A DNA stretch of 64,000 nucleotides, taken from NCBI GenBank assembly GCA_012960475.1, contig DUBE01000007.1, forward strand, positions 102,657 through 166,656, in the 5' to 3' direction. The position numbers and the translations under genes were made by a program. The stretch is from Planctomycetota bacterium. GTDB taxonomy: Bacteria; Planctomycetota; UBA1135; GCA-002686595. The notes beneath the pieces were generated by a model that had not been told where the DNA came from, searched no databases, and was given only the letters and a program-made list of their open reading frames with translations. Positions 1 through 9,104 of this stretch are shown here, piece after piece. Position 1 is the first letter of the stretch; every line of letters starts with the position of its first letter.

Positions 1-2
1 CG

Positions 3-1721
3 GGTCGCAGCGAGAAGTCGATCGCTTTGGTAGAGGCCTATTGCAAGGAGCAGAGCCTCTGGTGCGACGTCAACGATCCCGAGCCTGAGTATTCAGCCTT
101 GCTGGAACTGGACATGGGCACCATCGAACCCAGCCTGGCCGGGCCCAAGCGTCCTCAAGATCGTGTGCGCCTGGAGGACATGCCGAGCGCCTTTGTTGCC
201 GCCCGGGGGGAGATTCTGACGGCCGTGGGCAGCAAGAACGAGGACCGCAGTATTGATGTGACTTGTGGCGAGGATTCCTTTCCGCTGACTCACGGTAGCG
301 TGGTTATCGCGGCGATTACCTCGTGTACCAATACTTCCAACCCGTCCGTAATGGTGGCGGCTGGCTTGCTTGCCAAAAAGGCCCATGCCCTGGGTTTGGT
401 GTCCAAGCCCTGGGTCAAGACCAGTTTGGCTCCGGGCTCCAAGGTGGTCAGCGACTATCTGGATACCGCCGGCTTGACCCCGGAACTTGAGGCTCTGGGC
501 TTCCACCTTGTGGGCTATGGTTGCACCACTTGCATCGGAAACTCGGGCCCCTTGAAGCCTGAGATCGAGCAGGGGATCCTCGACGGAGAACTCGTGGTCT
601 CAAGCGTGCTCTCGGGCAATCGCAACTTTGAAGGTCGCGTCCACGCGCGGGTGCGGTCGAATTACTTGGCCTCTCCGCCCCTGGTGGTGGCTTATGCCAT
701 TGCCGGGAACATCACTGTGGACTTGACCACCGAGCCTCTGGGCCATGGAGCAGACGGCACTCCGGTCATGTTGGCAGATATTTGGCCGAGTGCTGACGAA
801 GTAGCCGAAACCGTTACTCGCTGCATCACTCGCGAGCAGTTCTCCTCAACCTATAGTGAGGTCTTGAAGGGGTCGGCCGCCTGGCAACAGATAGAGGGGG
901 GCAGCGGTGACACCTTTGAGTGGGATGAGAATTCGACTTACATAAAGCATCCCCCGTACTTCGTGGGCATGAAGCACCAGCCTGAGGACGTGCAGGACAT
1001 TGAAGGTGCCCGGATATTGGGGCTCTTTGGAGATTCAATCACCACCGATCACATTTCTCCGGCGGGTTCGATTGCAGCGGACTCTCCCGCAGGCCTGTAC
1101 CTTCAGGAGCATGGCGTTGCCAAGGCCGACTTCAATTCCTATGGGTCGCGCCGTGGAAACCACGAGGTCATGATGCGTGGGACTTTTGCGAATGTACGCA
1201 TCAAGAATCTTTTGACCCCAGGTATTGAAGGAGGTGTGACTCTTCACCATGACTCGGGCGAGGTCATGTCGATCTTTGATGCGGCCATGAAGTATGTGCA
1301 GGCCGGTGTGCCTTCGATCATTCTGGCGGGCAAAGAGTACGGAACCGGTTCCAGTCGCGACTGGGCGGGCAAGGGGCCTTCACTCTTGGGAGTCAAGGCT
1401 TGCATCGTGGAGAGTTACGAGCGCATCCACCGTTCGAATCTTGTGGGCATGGGCGTCTTGCCATTGCAGTTCCTGCCCGGGGAGAGCGCGGGTTCATTGG
1501 GACTGAAGGGTGATGAGACCTTTGCGATCAGTGGCTTGGAAGCACTCTATGCGGGCGACGGTCCCATGGGCGGAACCGTGCAGGTACATGTCACGAACGG
1601 TGATGGTGCTAGAACCGTGTTCAACGCACGTGTGCGTATCGATACCCCAGCCGAAGCGGAGTACTATCGCCACGGCGGGATCCTGTGCTATGTGTTGCGT
1701 AGGCTTGTGGCCCAGGGCTGA
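3..1721 (+). CDS. acnA: Aconitate hydratase, C-terminal two thirds (5' end outside window)
   Basis: Aconitase isomerises citrate to isocitrate in the TCA cycle with a [4Fe-4S] cluster. The frame is open from base 3 and reads GRSEKSIALVEAY, so the true start lies upstream; about 572 residues of a family that is usually near 890 are present. The cluster cysteines are visible in SCTNTSNP (near residue 105) and GYGCTTCIGNSGP (near residue 175). The C-terminal swivel domain is complete, with GDSITTDHISPAG, SRRGNHEVMMRGTF and SSRDWAGKGPSLLG, which carry substrate-contacting residues in this family. The protein ends normally at TGA. The order of motifs and the SRRGNHEVMMRGTF type of C-terminus fit AcnA/IRP rather than AcnB. 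Confident family call; only the gene start is missing. Confidence 0.96.
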   Translation, partial: GRSEKSIALVEAYCKEQSLWCDVNDPEPEYSALLELDMGTIEPSLAGPKRPQDRVRLEDMPSAFVAARGEILTAVGSKNEDRSIDVTCGEDSFPLTHGSVVIAAITSCTNTSNPSVMVAAGLLAKKAHALGLVSKPWVKTSLAPGSKVVSDYLDTAGLTPELEALGFHLVGYGCTTCIGNSGPLKPEIEQGILDGELVVSSVLSGNRNFEGRVHARVRSNYLASPPLVVAYAIAGNITVDLTTEPLGHGADGTPVMLADIWPSADEVAETVTRCITREQFSSTYSEVLKGSAAWQQIEGGSGDTFEWDENSTYIKHPPYFVGMKHQPEDVQDIEGARILGLFGDSITTDHISPAGSIAADSPAGLYLQEHGVAKADFNSYGSRRGNHEVMMRGTFANVRIKNLLTPGIEGGVTLHHDSGEVMSIFDAAMKYVQAGVPSIILAGKEYGTGSSRDWAGKGPSLLGVKACIVESYERIHRSNLVGMGVLPLQFLPGESAGSLGLKGDETFAISGLEALYAGDGPMGGTVQVHVTNGDGARTVFNARVRIDTPAEAEYYRHGGILCYVLRRLVAQG

Positions 1722-2011
1722 GGCTGGCGCGAGCGTTCTTGCCCCGGGTATCGGGTCCCTTAGTCCAGAAATGAGAATCTGACCACGGCAGGGGGGGAGA
1801 CACCGTGCGGGCTTTTGGCAGGGTTCAGGGCCCTTCCTGGCCTCTCTACGCCACACTCCGGCGCCACGGGTTTCCCAAGAACGGGACCAGCCTCCAGTGG
1901 TTGGATATCGCCTTCAGTCCACGCATCGCCGTGCTCAGGTCCTTTCATTCCTCCTGCCGATAAGGGGGGTGTTGTCAATCGTAGGAGTCTTCCCGAGCTT
2001 ACGGGTCAGAC
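1722..2011. other. Intergenic region, no gene recognised
   Basis: About 290 bases between aconitase and the EAL-domain gene. Short open frames exist but none shows a recognisable domain. I see no rho-independent terminator, no tRNA and no convincing promoter. It presumably carries the promoter of the phosphodiesterase gene that follows. Confidence 0.5.
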
Positions 2012-3214
2012 ATGAATACACCTATCCTCATTTCCACCGACCCAGGCGAGACTCTCGCGCTGCAGCAGGCTTTGCCTAGCCTGAGGCTATGCGTGGATGT
2101 ACACAGTTTGACTCGTGAAGAGGATCTGCTGGACACTTGCATCTTTCTCGGTGTCGAACTATTGCAGGGAGATCTCCGCAAGTTGGGGGTAGAGTTGGGA
2201 AGTGCTGCGCCTCACGGGAGGTTTGTCGCTCTGCTAGGCCTCGATGGCAACTGTTGTCCCGAGAAGATTGCGGCGGCGGGCTTTCACGCCATGTTGCCCT
2301 TGCCCGTGCATGGTCCACTTGCTCGTTTCTTCATGCGCGGTGGGCATCCCGGCGACGGCAAGCGTCCTGCCAGAGTAGCCCTGGCCATGGAACTTCAAGG
2401 AGCATGGGATCGTGGCGAACTTTGCTTGCATTACCAGCCCCGCTGCGACGCGGAAACCCGCCAAGTGCGCGGCTTCGAGGCGCTGGTGCGTTGGGAGCAC
2501 CCGACTCGTGGTTTGCTTCCTCCGGGTGAGTTCATCTCCATGGCGGAAGAGACCGGCATGATCATCGACATTGGTGCCTGGGTTCTTCGTGAGGCTTGCG
2601 CTCAAGTGGCGGCCTGGGATTCAGTGGGCCTGCCGCCGGTCCAGATCGCAGTCAACCTGTCTCCTGTGCAGTTCACTGGGGAGGGTCCCTTGGAGGTGGT
2701 TCAAGAAGCACTGCAATCTTCAGGGCTCTCCGCCTCACGACTTGAGTTGGAGATTACTGAGAGTTTGATGCTGGAAGATCCCGATGGGGTAATTCTGGAC
2801 TTGGAGCGACTCAAGGCTCTAGGGGTCCAGCTTGCCATCGATGACTTTGGAACCGGCTATTCGTCCCTTTCGTACTTGCGGCGTTTTCCGGTGGACACCT
2901 TGAAGATCGACAAGTGCTTTGTGGATGACCTGGCGTCGGACCCGGGTGATGCGGCTATTGTCACTTCGATCGTGGTGCTGGGTCAGAGCCTGGGCTTGTC
3001 TATTGTGGCTGAAGGTGTCGAGAACGAGCGCCAGCTTGAGTTCCTGCGTGTTCTTGGTGTTGATGAGATCCAGGGTTACCTTTTGTCAAAGCCATTGCCT
3101 GTTGATGAAATCCCTTCCTTTCTCTGCATCAGTGAGGTTGCTGGTCAGGCGGCAGGGACCACACAAGATTCGCCGAAGCTCCCCGTGTCCCCGCGAGTCG
3201 AGCCCACTGGTTGA
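2012..3214 (+). CDS. EAL-domain cyclic-di-GMP phosphodiesterase with degenerate receiver-like N-terminus
   Basis: The EAL domain (about residues 122-375) should hydrolyse cyclic di-GMP to pGpG in the cytoplasm. The key motifs are intact: EALVRW at 156-161, NLSPVQF, EITES, DDFGTGYSSL, KIDKCF, EGVE and QGYLLSKPLP, so the domain looks catalytically competent. The first ~115 residues have an alternating beta/alpha pattern like a response-regulator receiver, but the expected phospho-acceptor Asp is not evident (the segment reads CIFLGVELL); this is a structural guess. There is no membrane segment. No GGDEF domain and no histidine kinase lie next to it. The ATG at 2012 has no clear Shine-Dalgarno sequence. 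The 3' end overlaps the convergent DUF3293 gene by 86 bases. Confidence 0.93.
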   Translation: MNTPILISTDPGETLALQQALPSLRLCVDVHSLTREEDLLDTCIFLGVELLQGDLRKLGVELGSAAPHGRFVALLGLDGNCCPEKIAAAGFHAMLPLPVHGPLARFFMRGGHPGDGKRPARVALAMELQGAWDRGELCLHYQPRCDAETRQVRGFEALVRWEHPTRGLLPPGEFISMAEETGMIIDIGAWVLREACAQVAAWDSVGLPPVQIAVNLSPVQFTGEGPLEVVQEALQSSGLSASRLELEITESLMLEDPDGVILDLERLKALGVQLAIDDFGTGYSSLSYLRRFPVDTLKIDKCFVDDLASDPGDAAIVTSIVVLGQSLGLSIVAEGVENERQLEFLRVLGVDEIQGYLLSKPLPVDEIPSFLCISEVAGQAAGTTQDSPKLPVSPRVEPTG

Positions 3215-3611
3215 ACTGTTCGCAGAGGGCAGCTGCCTGCGTGTTTGAGATGCCTAGTACGAGGAAGCTCTCTTCAGGTGTCCAATTCGGATCGGGGCCA
3301 ACCCCACGACCTGGAAGTATCAGCAGAGGACGATCCTCCTCATCACGCAACTCACCTAGTTGATTTGCTAGCTCTTGGTTTGCTTTGGAATTCTGCTGAG
3401 CATCGGTGGGAATCGAGCGGGGATTCCAGGCGGTCAGGAAGGCCCAGTTGGTCCGGGAGGTGTTGAGCAAGAGGGCATCCAGTTCTGGGTGCGGTTGATC
3501 AACTCGCAGGCTGAGCTCATACCCCAAGCCGAAAGCCTCGTAGCGCGTGGCGCGAAAGGCTTCTTCCAAGAGCTCGCGCTCAGCGGCACCACTGGAATCG
3601 TGAAAGTCCAT
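3129..3611 (-). CDS. DUF3293 family protein
   Basis: A small cytoplasmic protein (160 residues from the chosen start) of unknown function. The features matching DUF3293 as I know it are TNWAFLTAWNPRS, a central region of paired short helices, and WTPEESFLVLGIS. I chose ATG 3611 (MDFHDSSG); the frame stays open upstream to 3656, but that part lies inside lepB and is proline-rich. From 3611 it overlaps the 3' end of lepB by 32 bases, so it is probably co-transcribed as the last gene of the birA-rph-rdgB-lepA-lepB run. Its own 3' end runs 86 bases into the convergent EAL gene. No catalytic motif is obvious. Confidence 0.78.
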   Translation of the reverse strand: MDFHDSSGAAERELLEEAFRATRYEAFGLGYELSLRVDQPHPELDALLLNTSRTNWAFLTAWNPRSIPTDAQQNSKANQELANQLGELRDEEDRPLLILPGRGVGPDPNWTPEESFLVLGISNTQAAALCEQFNQWARLAGTRGASANLVWSLPPDQQPH

Positions 3612-4968
3612 AGGAGGAGGACCAGGCTGGCCAGACAACCGCGATTGCGCGGCCACGGACCAGGTTCCGGGGTACGAAACTCATGGGCTTGGGCGGCAGC
3701 GGCAACGCTCTGTCCTGCATGAACACATGTTGCTCGCCAAGATGGTCTCGGAAAAATACTTTGGAACCACCAACCTCGCCGGGCGCAAAGAGGGGATTTT
3801 CTCGGGAGCGCTGGTTGCCCCATAGCTCGCGGCCGTCGTCGAGCTTGTAGCCCAGCAGAGTCCAGTCCCTACCATCGGATGAGTCCTGGGTGTTGTCTCC
3901 AAGAGCCACATAGCAGTCATCGGGGATCTTCCAGGAGGTAACCTTCTGGTCATCGGTGTAGTAGATGTCGCGCGATATTGTGAGTTCATCAAACCGGGCT
4001 CCGCCGCCGCGGGTGATCAACTGGACGCCGCTGTGCGACATTTGGTGCCGAGCCACAGGGGGCACTTCGAGGCTGAAGAGCAACTCGCCATCAACGCGAA
4101 CCTCCACCAGGTCATCGAGGTTCTGAAATTGGATTCTCAATTCGTCGCCGCCCAAGCTGAGAGGGCTATCGAGGGACAATTTGTCCTGGCCCCATTGACC
4201 CTTGGCGTCTGAAACCTGCACCTGCGCTGAAGATCCGTCCTCGGCTGCAGGGCCGGGGATTTCCAGTGCATAGGTATAAGGGCCATCGAGCAACTCCAGG
4301 CGCACCTGGGTGCATTCGGAACTTGCGCTCACGTTGGTTTCCACTCGTAGGTCACCTACCTTGTTGCGGCCTGATCCTCCGGGCTTGGGCTTGACCGCAT
4401 GGATCAGGTCGCCTTGATAACCATCGGTGTAGCGGTCCACCACTGCTGAGCGGGTGCGAGGAAAGCGTGCGCTGCCCGGGCCTTCTGCCACCAAGCCGTC
4501 TTCCCCTTCGGTCCATGTGCCCTTCTGTCTCCACGCGCCTTGGGTCTCCAGATGTTTGAAGTGCACATCCTGCAGGCGCTGCGGCCGGCGCAGTATGACC
4601 CAGGCTTCGGCCTCCGATTGTCGTGTCCAGAGGTCGCCATTCTCAATTTTGAGGTGTTCGCCGGGCATGCCCACCAGGCGCTTGATGAAGTTCTTGGCTG
4701 TGTCGAGGGGGTAGCGGAAGACGGCGATTTCCCACCGTCTTGGATCCCGGAAGCGATAGCTGAGTTTGTCCACCACCACCCGGTCAAAGACTCCGCCTCC
4801 TTTTCCATCGTCCCACCCCATCAGCGTCGGCTGCATTGAGCCGGTGGGGATCTTGTAGGCCTCTAGTACGAAGTACTTGAAGAGCACGATCACGATTACC
4901 GATACCGCGATGGCCTCGATGTTCTCACGCCATGGTCGGCCGCTGCCTTTCTTCTTGTCCTTGGCCAC
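3580..4968 (-). CDS. lepB: Signal peptidase I with a large inserted domain
   Basis: Type I signal peptidase (S26) cleaves signal peptides of exported proteins at the outer face of the inner membrane. One membrane anchor (about residues 17-37) precedes IPTGSMQPTL, placing the catalytic Ser at 44; the general base Lys is K96 in NFIKRLVGMPGE. The late conserved box is VALGDNTQDSSDGRDW (354-369), and the C-terminus has the usual GRAIAVVWP. At 462 residues it is far longer than typical bacterial enzymes (about 200-325), because residues ~118-345 form an inserted, beta-rich segment without obvious relatives. It follows lepA by 41 bases and overlaps the downstream DUF3293 gene. The function is secure; the role of the insert is unknown. 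Confidence 0.94.
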   Translation of the reverse strand: MAKDKKKGSGRPWRENIEAIAVSVIVIVLFKYFVLEAYKIPTGSMQPTLMGWDDGKGGGVFDRVVVDKLSYRFRDPRRWEIAVFRYPLDTAKNFIKRLVGMPGEHLKIENGDLWTRQSEAEAWVILRRPQRLQDVHFKHLETQGAWRQKGTWTEGEDGLVAEGPGSARFPRTRSAVVDRYTDGYQGDLIHAVKPKPGGSGRNKVGDLRVETNVSASSECTQVRLELLDGPYTYALEIPGPAAEDGSSAQVQVSDAKGQWGQDKLSLDSPLSLGGDELRIQFQNLDDLVEVRVDGELLFSLEVPPVARHQMSHSGVQLITRGGGARFDELTISRDIYYTDDQKVTSWKIPDDCYVALGDNTQDSSDGRDWTLLGYKLDDGRELWGNQRSRENPLFAPGEVGGSKVFFRDHLGEQHVFMQDRALPLPPKPMSFVPRNLVRGRAIAVVWPAWSSSYGLSRFQWCR

Positions 4969-5009
4969 GGTGGATTTCAGGATGTCTTGGAGTCGTGAAG
5001 GGGTACGTG

Positions 5010-6809
5010 TTACTTGTCGTCGCTGCCAAGTACGCTCAGGAACGCTTTCTGTGGGATGTCCACATTACCGACTTGGCGCATCTTGCGCTTACCGGCTTTT
5101 TGCTTTTCGAGGAGTTTGCGCTTGCGGGAGATATCGCCTCCGTAGCACTTGGCTGTTACGTCCTTGCGCAGGGGTGCAATTGACTCGCGGGCCAGGATTC
5201 GTGAGCCCACGGCGGCTTGCAGGCGCACCTCAAAGAGGTGGCGCGGAATTTCCTTGCGCAGCTTCTTGATTACTGTTCGGCCACGTATGTCCGCGCGACT
5301 CTTGTGCACGATAGAGGAGAGCGCGTCCACTTCTTTGGCGTTGACCAGGATCAGGAGTTTGACCAGGTCGTCGGCGAAATACCCCTGCAGGTCGTAGTTC
5401 ATGGTTCCATAGCCACGGGTGGCGGACTTCAGTTTGTCGTAGAAGTCGTACATGATCTCGGCCAGGGGAATGTCGAAGACCAGTTGGACGCGTGTCGTGG
5501 ACAAATAGTCCTGGCGTACATAGACACCTCGATGTTCTGTGGCGATTGTCATCATCACGCCTACGTATTCCGCAGGGATGAGCATGGAGACGCGCACGAT
5601 GGGCTCAAGTATCTCTTCGTACTGATCAGGATTGGGCAGGGCGCCGGGAGACAAGACCCACTCCTCTTCACCGCTCTTGCGTTTGATCTTGTAGGTTACC
5701 GATGGCGCGGTTTGGATCATGTCCAGGTCGTGCTCGCGCTCGAGGCGCTCCTGGATGATCTCCATGTGAAGCAGGCCGAGGAATCCGCAGCGGAAGCCAA
5801 ATCCCAGGGCGTCCGAGGTGACTGGCTCGTAGGAGAACGAGCTGTCAGATAGGAGCAGGGTCTCCAGGGCCTCGCGCATCTCTTCAAACTCGCCTGGGTT
5901 CGTGGGGTAGAAATCCGCAAAGACCATGTGCTTGGGCTCGGCATAGCCCGGCAGCATTCCTTGGGCGGGCTTGCCTTGCAGGGTCAGGGTGTCGCCGATG
6001 CGCAAGTCGCCCAGGGTCTTGATGTTGGAAATGAAGTAGCCGACCTCGCCAGGGCCGAGAGCTTCGCAGGGGGTCATCTTTGGCCTGAAAGTGCCGATCT
6101 CCACCGCTTCGTAGACCTTACCAGAACCCATCATGAGGACCTTGTCCCGGCGATTGAGGGTGCCCTCCATCACTCGCAGGTAGACGATAACGCCGCGGTA
6201 CTCGTTGTATACCGCGTCAAAGATCAGGGCCTGGAGTGGGGCGTTCGAATCCCCCGTGGGCGGGGGAATGCGATCGATGATCGAGTCGAGGACTTCGGTC
6301 ACTCCCTCGCCGCTCTTGGCGGAAACACGTAGGGCGTCGGTGGCATCAATGCCGAGAGAGTTCTCGATCTCTTCTGCCACTTCATCGGGGCGGGCGTGGG
6401 CCAGGTCGGTCTTGTTGAGGACCGGGATTACTTCCAGATCCGCTTCGATGGCCAGATAGGCGTTGGCCACGGTCTGGGCTTCCACCCCTTGAGAGGCATC
6501 CACCAACAGGATCGCCCCTTCGCAGGCCTGCATTGACTTTTCCACTTCGTAGTTGAAGTCCACATGCCCCGGTGTGTCGATCATGTTGAGCAAGAAGTCG
6601 ACCCCGTCCTTCTTGTGGGGGATGGTTACCGCGTGAGCCTTGATGGTGATGCCGCGTTCGCGCTCCAGGTCCATGTCGTCGAGGAGTTGGGCCTTCATGT
6701 CGCGCTTCTTGACCGCACCGCTCTGCTCCAGCATGCGATCCGCAAGGGTGGACTTGCCGTGATCGATGTGGGCCACGATGGCAAAGTTGCGGATTTGCCC
6801 GGTATTCAT
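5010..6809 (-). CDS. lepA: Elongation factor 4 (LepA), ribosome back-translocating GTPase
   Basis: LepA is a translation GTPase that binds the ribosome under stress and affects elongation or initiation. The full family length is present (599 residues). The G1 motif is AHIDHGKSTL at 13-22, followed by the RERGITIKA switch, DTPGHVDF and NKTD. The C-terminal LepA-specific domain ends with RKRKLLEKQKAGKRKMRQVG, the conserved basic tail. The ATG at 6809 overlaps the TGA of rdgB (ATGA), indicating translational coupling, and lepB follows after 41 bases; lepA-lepB adjacency is widespread in bacteria. Nothing is missing. Confidence 0.98.
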   Translation of the reverse strand: MNTGQIRNFAIVAHIDHGKSTLADRMLEQSGAVKKRDMKAQLLDDMDLERERGITIKAHAVTIPHKKDGVDFLLNMIDTPGHVDFNYEVEKSMQACEGAILLVDASQGVEAQTVANAYLAIEADLEVIPVLNKTDLAHARPDEVAEEIENSLGIDATDALRVSAKSGEGVTEVLDSIIDRIPPPTGDSNAPLQALIFDAVYNEYRGVIVYLRVMEGTLNRRDKVLMMGSGKVYEAVEIGTFRPKMTPCEALGPGEVGYFISNIKTLGDLRIGDTLTLQGKPAQGMLPGYAEPKHMVFADFYPTNPGEFEEMREALETLLLSDSSFSYEPVTSDALGFGFRCGFLGLLHMEIIQERLEREHDLDMIQTAPSVTYKIKRKSGEEEWVLSPGALPNPDQYEEILEPIVRVSMLIPAEYVGVMMTIATEHRGVYVRQDYLSTTRVQLVFDIPLAEIMYDFYDKLKSATRGYGTMNYDLQGYFADDLVKLLILVNAKEVDALSSIVHKSRADIRGRTVIKKLRKEIPRHLFEVRLQAAVGSRILARESIAPLRKDVTAKCYGGDISRKRKLLEKQKAGKRKMRQVGNVDIPQKAFLSVLGSDDK

Positions 6810-7426
6810 GGGGACCGCTCCAAGATCGCAAAGAGCTCGTGCCCGAGGGCACGCAGGGCGCGGCCCCGATGGCTGACAGCAGATTTTTCCGTCGAGGTCA
6901 AGCTGGCGAAGCAGCGGTTGGTCTGTACAAGGTTGGGTTCAGTGAACTGAAACAATGGGTCGTAGCCGAAGCCTCCCTCTCCTTCCGGTTGATTCAGGAT
7001 GCGGCCTTCCGTGCGGCCCTCAAGCACAGTCTCGATCTCGCCATTCGGGCGCGCCAGGGCCAGGGCGCAAACGAAGGCCGCGTTGCGCTTGTCATCGGGT
7101 ACCTGTGCCAGTTCTTTCAAGAGTTTGTGGTTGTTGCCCTGGTCGTCTCCATGGGTTCCGCCATAGCGGGCACTGTGGATGCCTGGCGCACCACCAAGCG
7201 CATCGACGCAGAGACCCGAGTCGTCGGCCAAAGACCAGCGGCCTGTATGCAGGGCAGCGCTGCTCGCTTTCTTGGCCGCGTTTTCTCCAAAGGTTGTGCC
7301 ATCCTCGATCACCTCGGGCAGTCCACCTACTTCATCTGGCGTAAACACGGTCACGGGAAGTTCAGACAACATGTCCCGCAGTTCCTGTGCCTTGTGGGTA
7401 TTACCCGTGGCGAGGAGGAGTTCCAC
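6806..7426 (-). CDS. rdgB: XTP/dITP diphosphatase (RdgB/HAM1 family)
   Basis: This enzyme cleans the nucleotide pool by hydrolysing dITP, XTP and ITP to monophosphates. The protein is 206 residues, a normal length. It begins with the family signature LLATGNTHKAQELRDML and has SLADDSGLCVDALGGAPG (acidic pair D68-D69) followed by IHSARYGG. The C-terminus has GFGYDPLF and a Ser/Lys-rich SLTSTEKSAVSHRGRAL, which contacts substrate in this family. It starts two bases after the rph stop and overlaps lepA by four bases, so it sits in the middle of a tightly coupled operon. rph-rdgB adjacency is common in bacteria. Confidence 0.96.
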   Translation of the reverse strand: MELLLATGNTHKAQELRDMLSELPVTVFTPDEVGGLPEVIEDGTTFGENAAKKASSAALHTGRWSLADDSGLCVDALGGAPGIHSARYGGTHGDDQGNNHKLLKELAQVPDDKRNAAFVCALALARPNGEIETVLEGRTEGRILNQPEGEGGFGYDPLFQFTEPNLVQTNRCFASLTSTEKSAVSHRGRALRALGHELFAILERSP

Positions 7427-7428
7427 TA

Positions 7429-8184
7429 CTAGGCTCCTTCCAACGCAGCTTTCTGGGCCTCGAAAATCTGGCGAATACCCTCCTCGCCCATGCCCAACAT
7501 GTCATCGAGCTGACTGCGGTTGAAGGGTGCTCCCTCAGCAGAACCCTGCACTTCGATGTAGGTGCCTCTGCCGGTCATGACCAGATTCATGTCCGTGTCC
7601 GCTTGACTGTCCTCCACATAATCCAGATCGCAGAGGGGTTCACCTGCCACAACGCCAACGCTGACCGCGCCCAGTTGGTCCATCAAGGGCCAGTCGCCGA
7701 GCTGCCGCTTGTCCTTCATCCATGAAAAGGCATCGTGCAGGGCGATCCAAGCGCCGCTGATGGCGGTTGTGCGGGTGCCTCCGTCGGCTTGCAGCACATC
7801 GCAGTCGACCCAGATGGTCTTCTCAGGCATGCGTTTGAGATCTATCACCGCGCGCAGGGAGCGACCGATCAGGCGCTGAATCTCGACGGAACGACCGTCC
7901 ACTTTTCCCGCCCGGTCACGGGCCTTGCGGCCCTCTGTGGATGAGGGCAGCATGGCGTACTCGGCGGTCAACCAACCTTGCCCCTTGCCTCGCATGAAGT
8001 GCGGCACTGTGTCGGTGATCGTGGCCGTGCACAGCACCCGGGTGCGTCCGAAACAGGCAAGCACCGACCCCTGGGCGTGTTCGGTGAAGTGGCGTTCGAA
8101 GTGCAAATCGCGCAGGGCCGATTGTTCGCGTCCGTCGTGGCGTGTCATGTATGGGTTCGGGGTTGATTCCGGGCGCAAGATCAT
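7429..8184 (-). CDS. rph: Ribonuclease PH
   Basis: A phosphate-dependent 3'-5' exoribonuclease that trims tRNA 3' ends. Family motifs are clear: RHDGREQSALR near the start, GSVLACFGRTRVLCTATI, the RSLRAVIDL helix, WVDCDVLQADGGTRTTAISG, and DTDMNLVMTGRGTYIEVQGSAEG near the C-terminus. The longest form is 251 residues starting at 8184. Most family members begin right at the M-x-R-x-DGR segment, so ATG at 8148 (codon 13) is an equally good start; neither has a good ribosome site, although GAGAGG lies about 15 bases upstream of 8184. It lies between birA and rdgB in the same operon. Confidence 0.95.
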   Translation of the reverse strand: MILRPESTPNPYMTRHDGREQSALRDLHFERHFTEHAQGSVLACFGRTRVLCTATITDTVPHFMRGKGQGWLTAEYAMLPSSTEGRKARDRAGKVDGRSVEIQRLIGRSLRAVIDLKRMPEKTIWVDCDVLQADGGTRTTAISGAWIALHDAFSWMKDKRQLGDWPLMDQLGAVSVGVVAGEPLCDLDYVEDSQADTDMNLVMTGRGTYIEVQGSAEGAPFNRSQLDDMLGMGEEGIRQIFEAQKAALEGA

Positions 8185-8232
8185 ATCCGCAAGACGCCTC
8201 TCAGCAGCATCGATTGCCGCTTTTGAGCAGAA

Positions 8233-8991
8233 TCACCGTATGTGCAGAGCACTGATGTGGGCCGCCACGAGACGGGTCACGACTCCCGGTGCCGTTTCAA
8301 GGCACAGGGCTGGCTCTGGGTCAAGATCGAACTCAAATTCAAGCTTCAGCAACCGGCCTCGGTGCACCTGATTGCCAGAGTGTACTTCGACCCTTGCCCC
8401 GGCCAATTGGCTGGCGGTGAGGAAGTCCTCTCCAAGACTTGATGGAGTCTTTGCTGCCTGTTCCAGCCGTTGGTCCAGGGCCTTGATCAAGTGGTCTTCC
8501 GCCTCGGCCAGGCAGGAGTCGATTCCCTCTTGCGCCAGACTCGTGACTTCGCGTTCTTGCTGCAGATCTGCGGGGAAGCTCTCTTGTCCGACATTCAAGC
8601 CGATACCGATTACATACCCCGGTCGGGAGGGCTCAAGTCCGCGGGTTTCTATCAGAACCCCGGCAAGTTTCTTGTCACCCACCATCAGATCGTTGGGCCA
8701 TTTGAGAAGACATCTATCGAGACCTGACAATTGCGCACAGTCCAATGCTGCAAGCCCCCCTGCAAGCGTCAGGCAGACTGCATTGATCGCTTGCTTCGGA
8801 CGCCAGATCATGGAGAGGTAGAGTCCTCCCGCGGGTGCACTCCACCAGACGCTGCCCTGGCGCCCGCGACCCTGGCTTTGCTCCTTGGCGATCAGCACAT
8901 CCCCATGTTGCCCGGTGCCCTTGCCAAGGGCACAGAGAGCGCGCTCGTTAGTGGAGTCGCAGGTCTCGTATCGTCCGATGCGGTGATTCAT
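8233..8991 (-). CDS. birA: Biotin--[acetyl-CoA-carboxylase] ligase, monofunctional
   Basis: This ligase attaches biotin to the carboxyl carrier protein through biotinyl-AMP. The catalytic domain starts immediately (YETCDSTNERA) and contains GRGRQG at 41-46, the biotin/ATP-binding loop, GGLYLSMIW, and LKWPNDLMVGDKKLAGVL at 96-113. The C-terminal SH3-like domain follows, with VEVHSGNQVHRGRLLKLE. There is no N-terminal helix-turn-helix, so this is the class I enzyme without repressor activity. It is the first gene of the minus-strand run birA-rph-rdgB-lepA-lepB and is divergent from the secreted hydrolase at 9105. Confidence 0.95.
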   Translation of the reverse strand: MNHRIGRYETCDSTNERALCALGKGTGQHGDVLIAKEQSQGRGRQGSVWWSAPAGGLYLSMIWRPKQAINAVCLTLAGGLAALDCAQLSGLDRCLLKWPNDLMVGDKKLAGVLIETRGLEPSRPGYVIGIGLNVGQESFPADLQQEREVTSLAQEGIDSCLAEAEDHLIKALDQRLEQAAKTPSSLGEDFLTASQLAGARVEVHSGNQVHRGRLLKLEFEFDLDPEPALCLETAPGVVTRLVAAHISALHIR

Positions 8992-9104
8992 AGTGAGGCG
9001 GCGGAGGGATCATAGCGGGGTGAGGGGCTGGGTCATGGCTCCGATGCTGCGGCATGGGCGATCTGGCAACGGGAATCCCAGGACCGTGGTACGATCGAAA
9101 CCCA

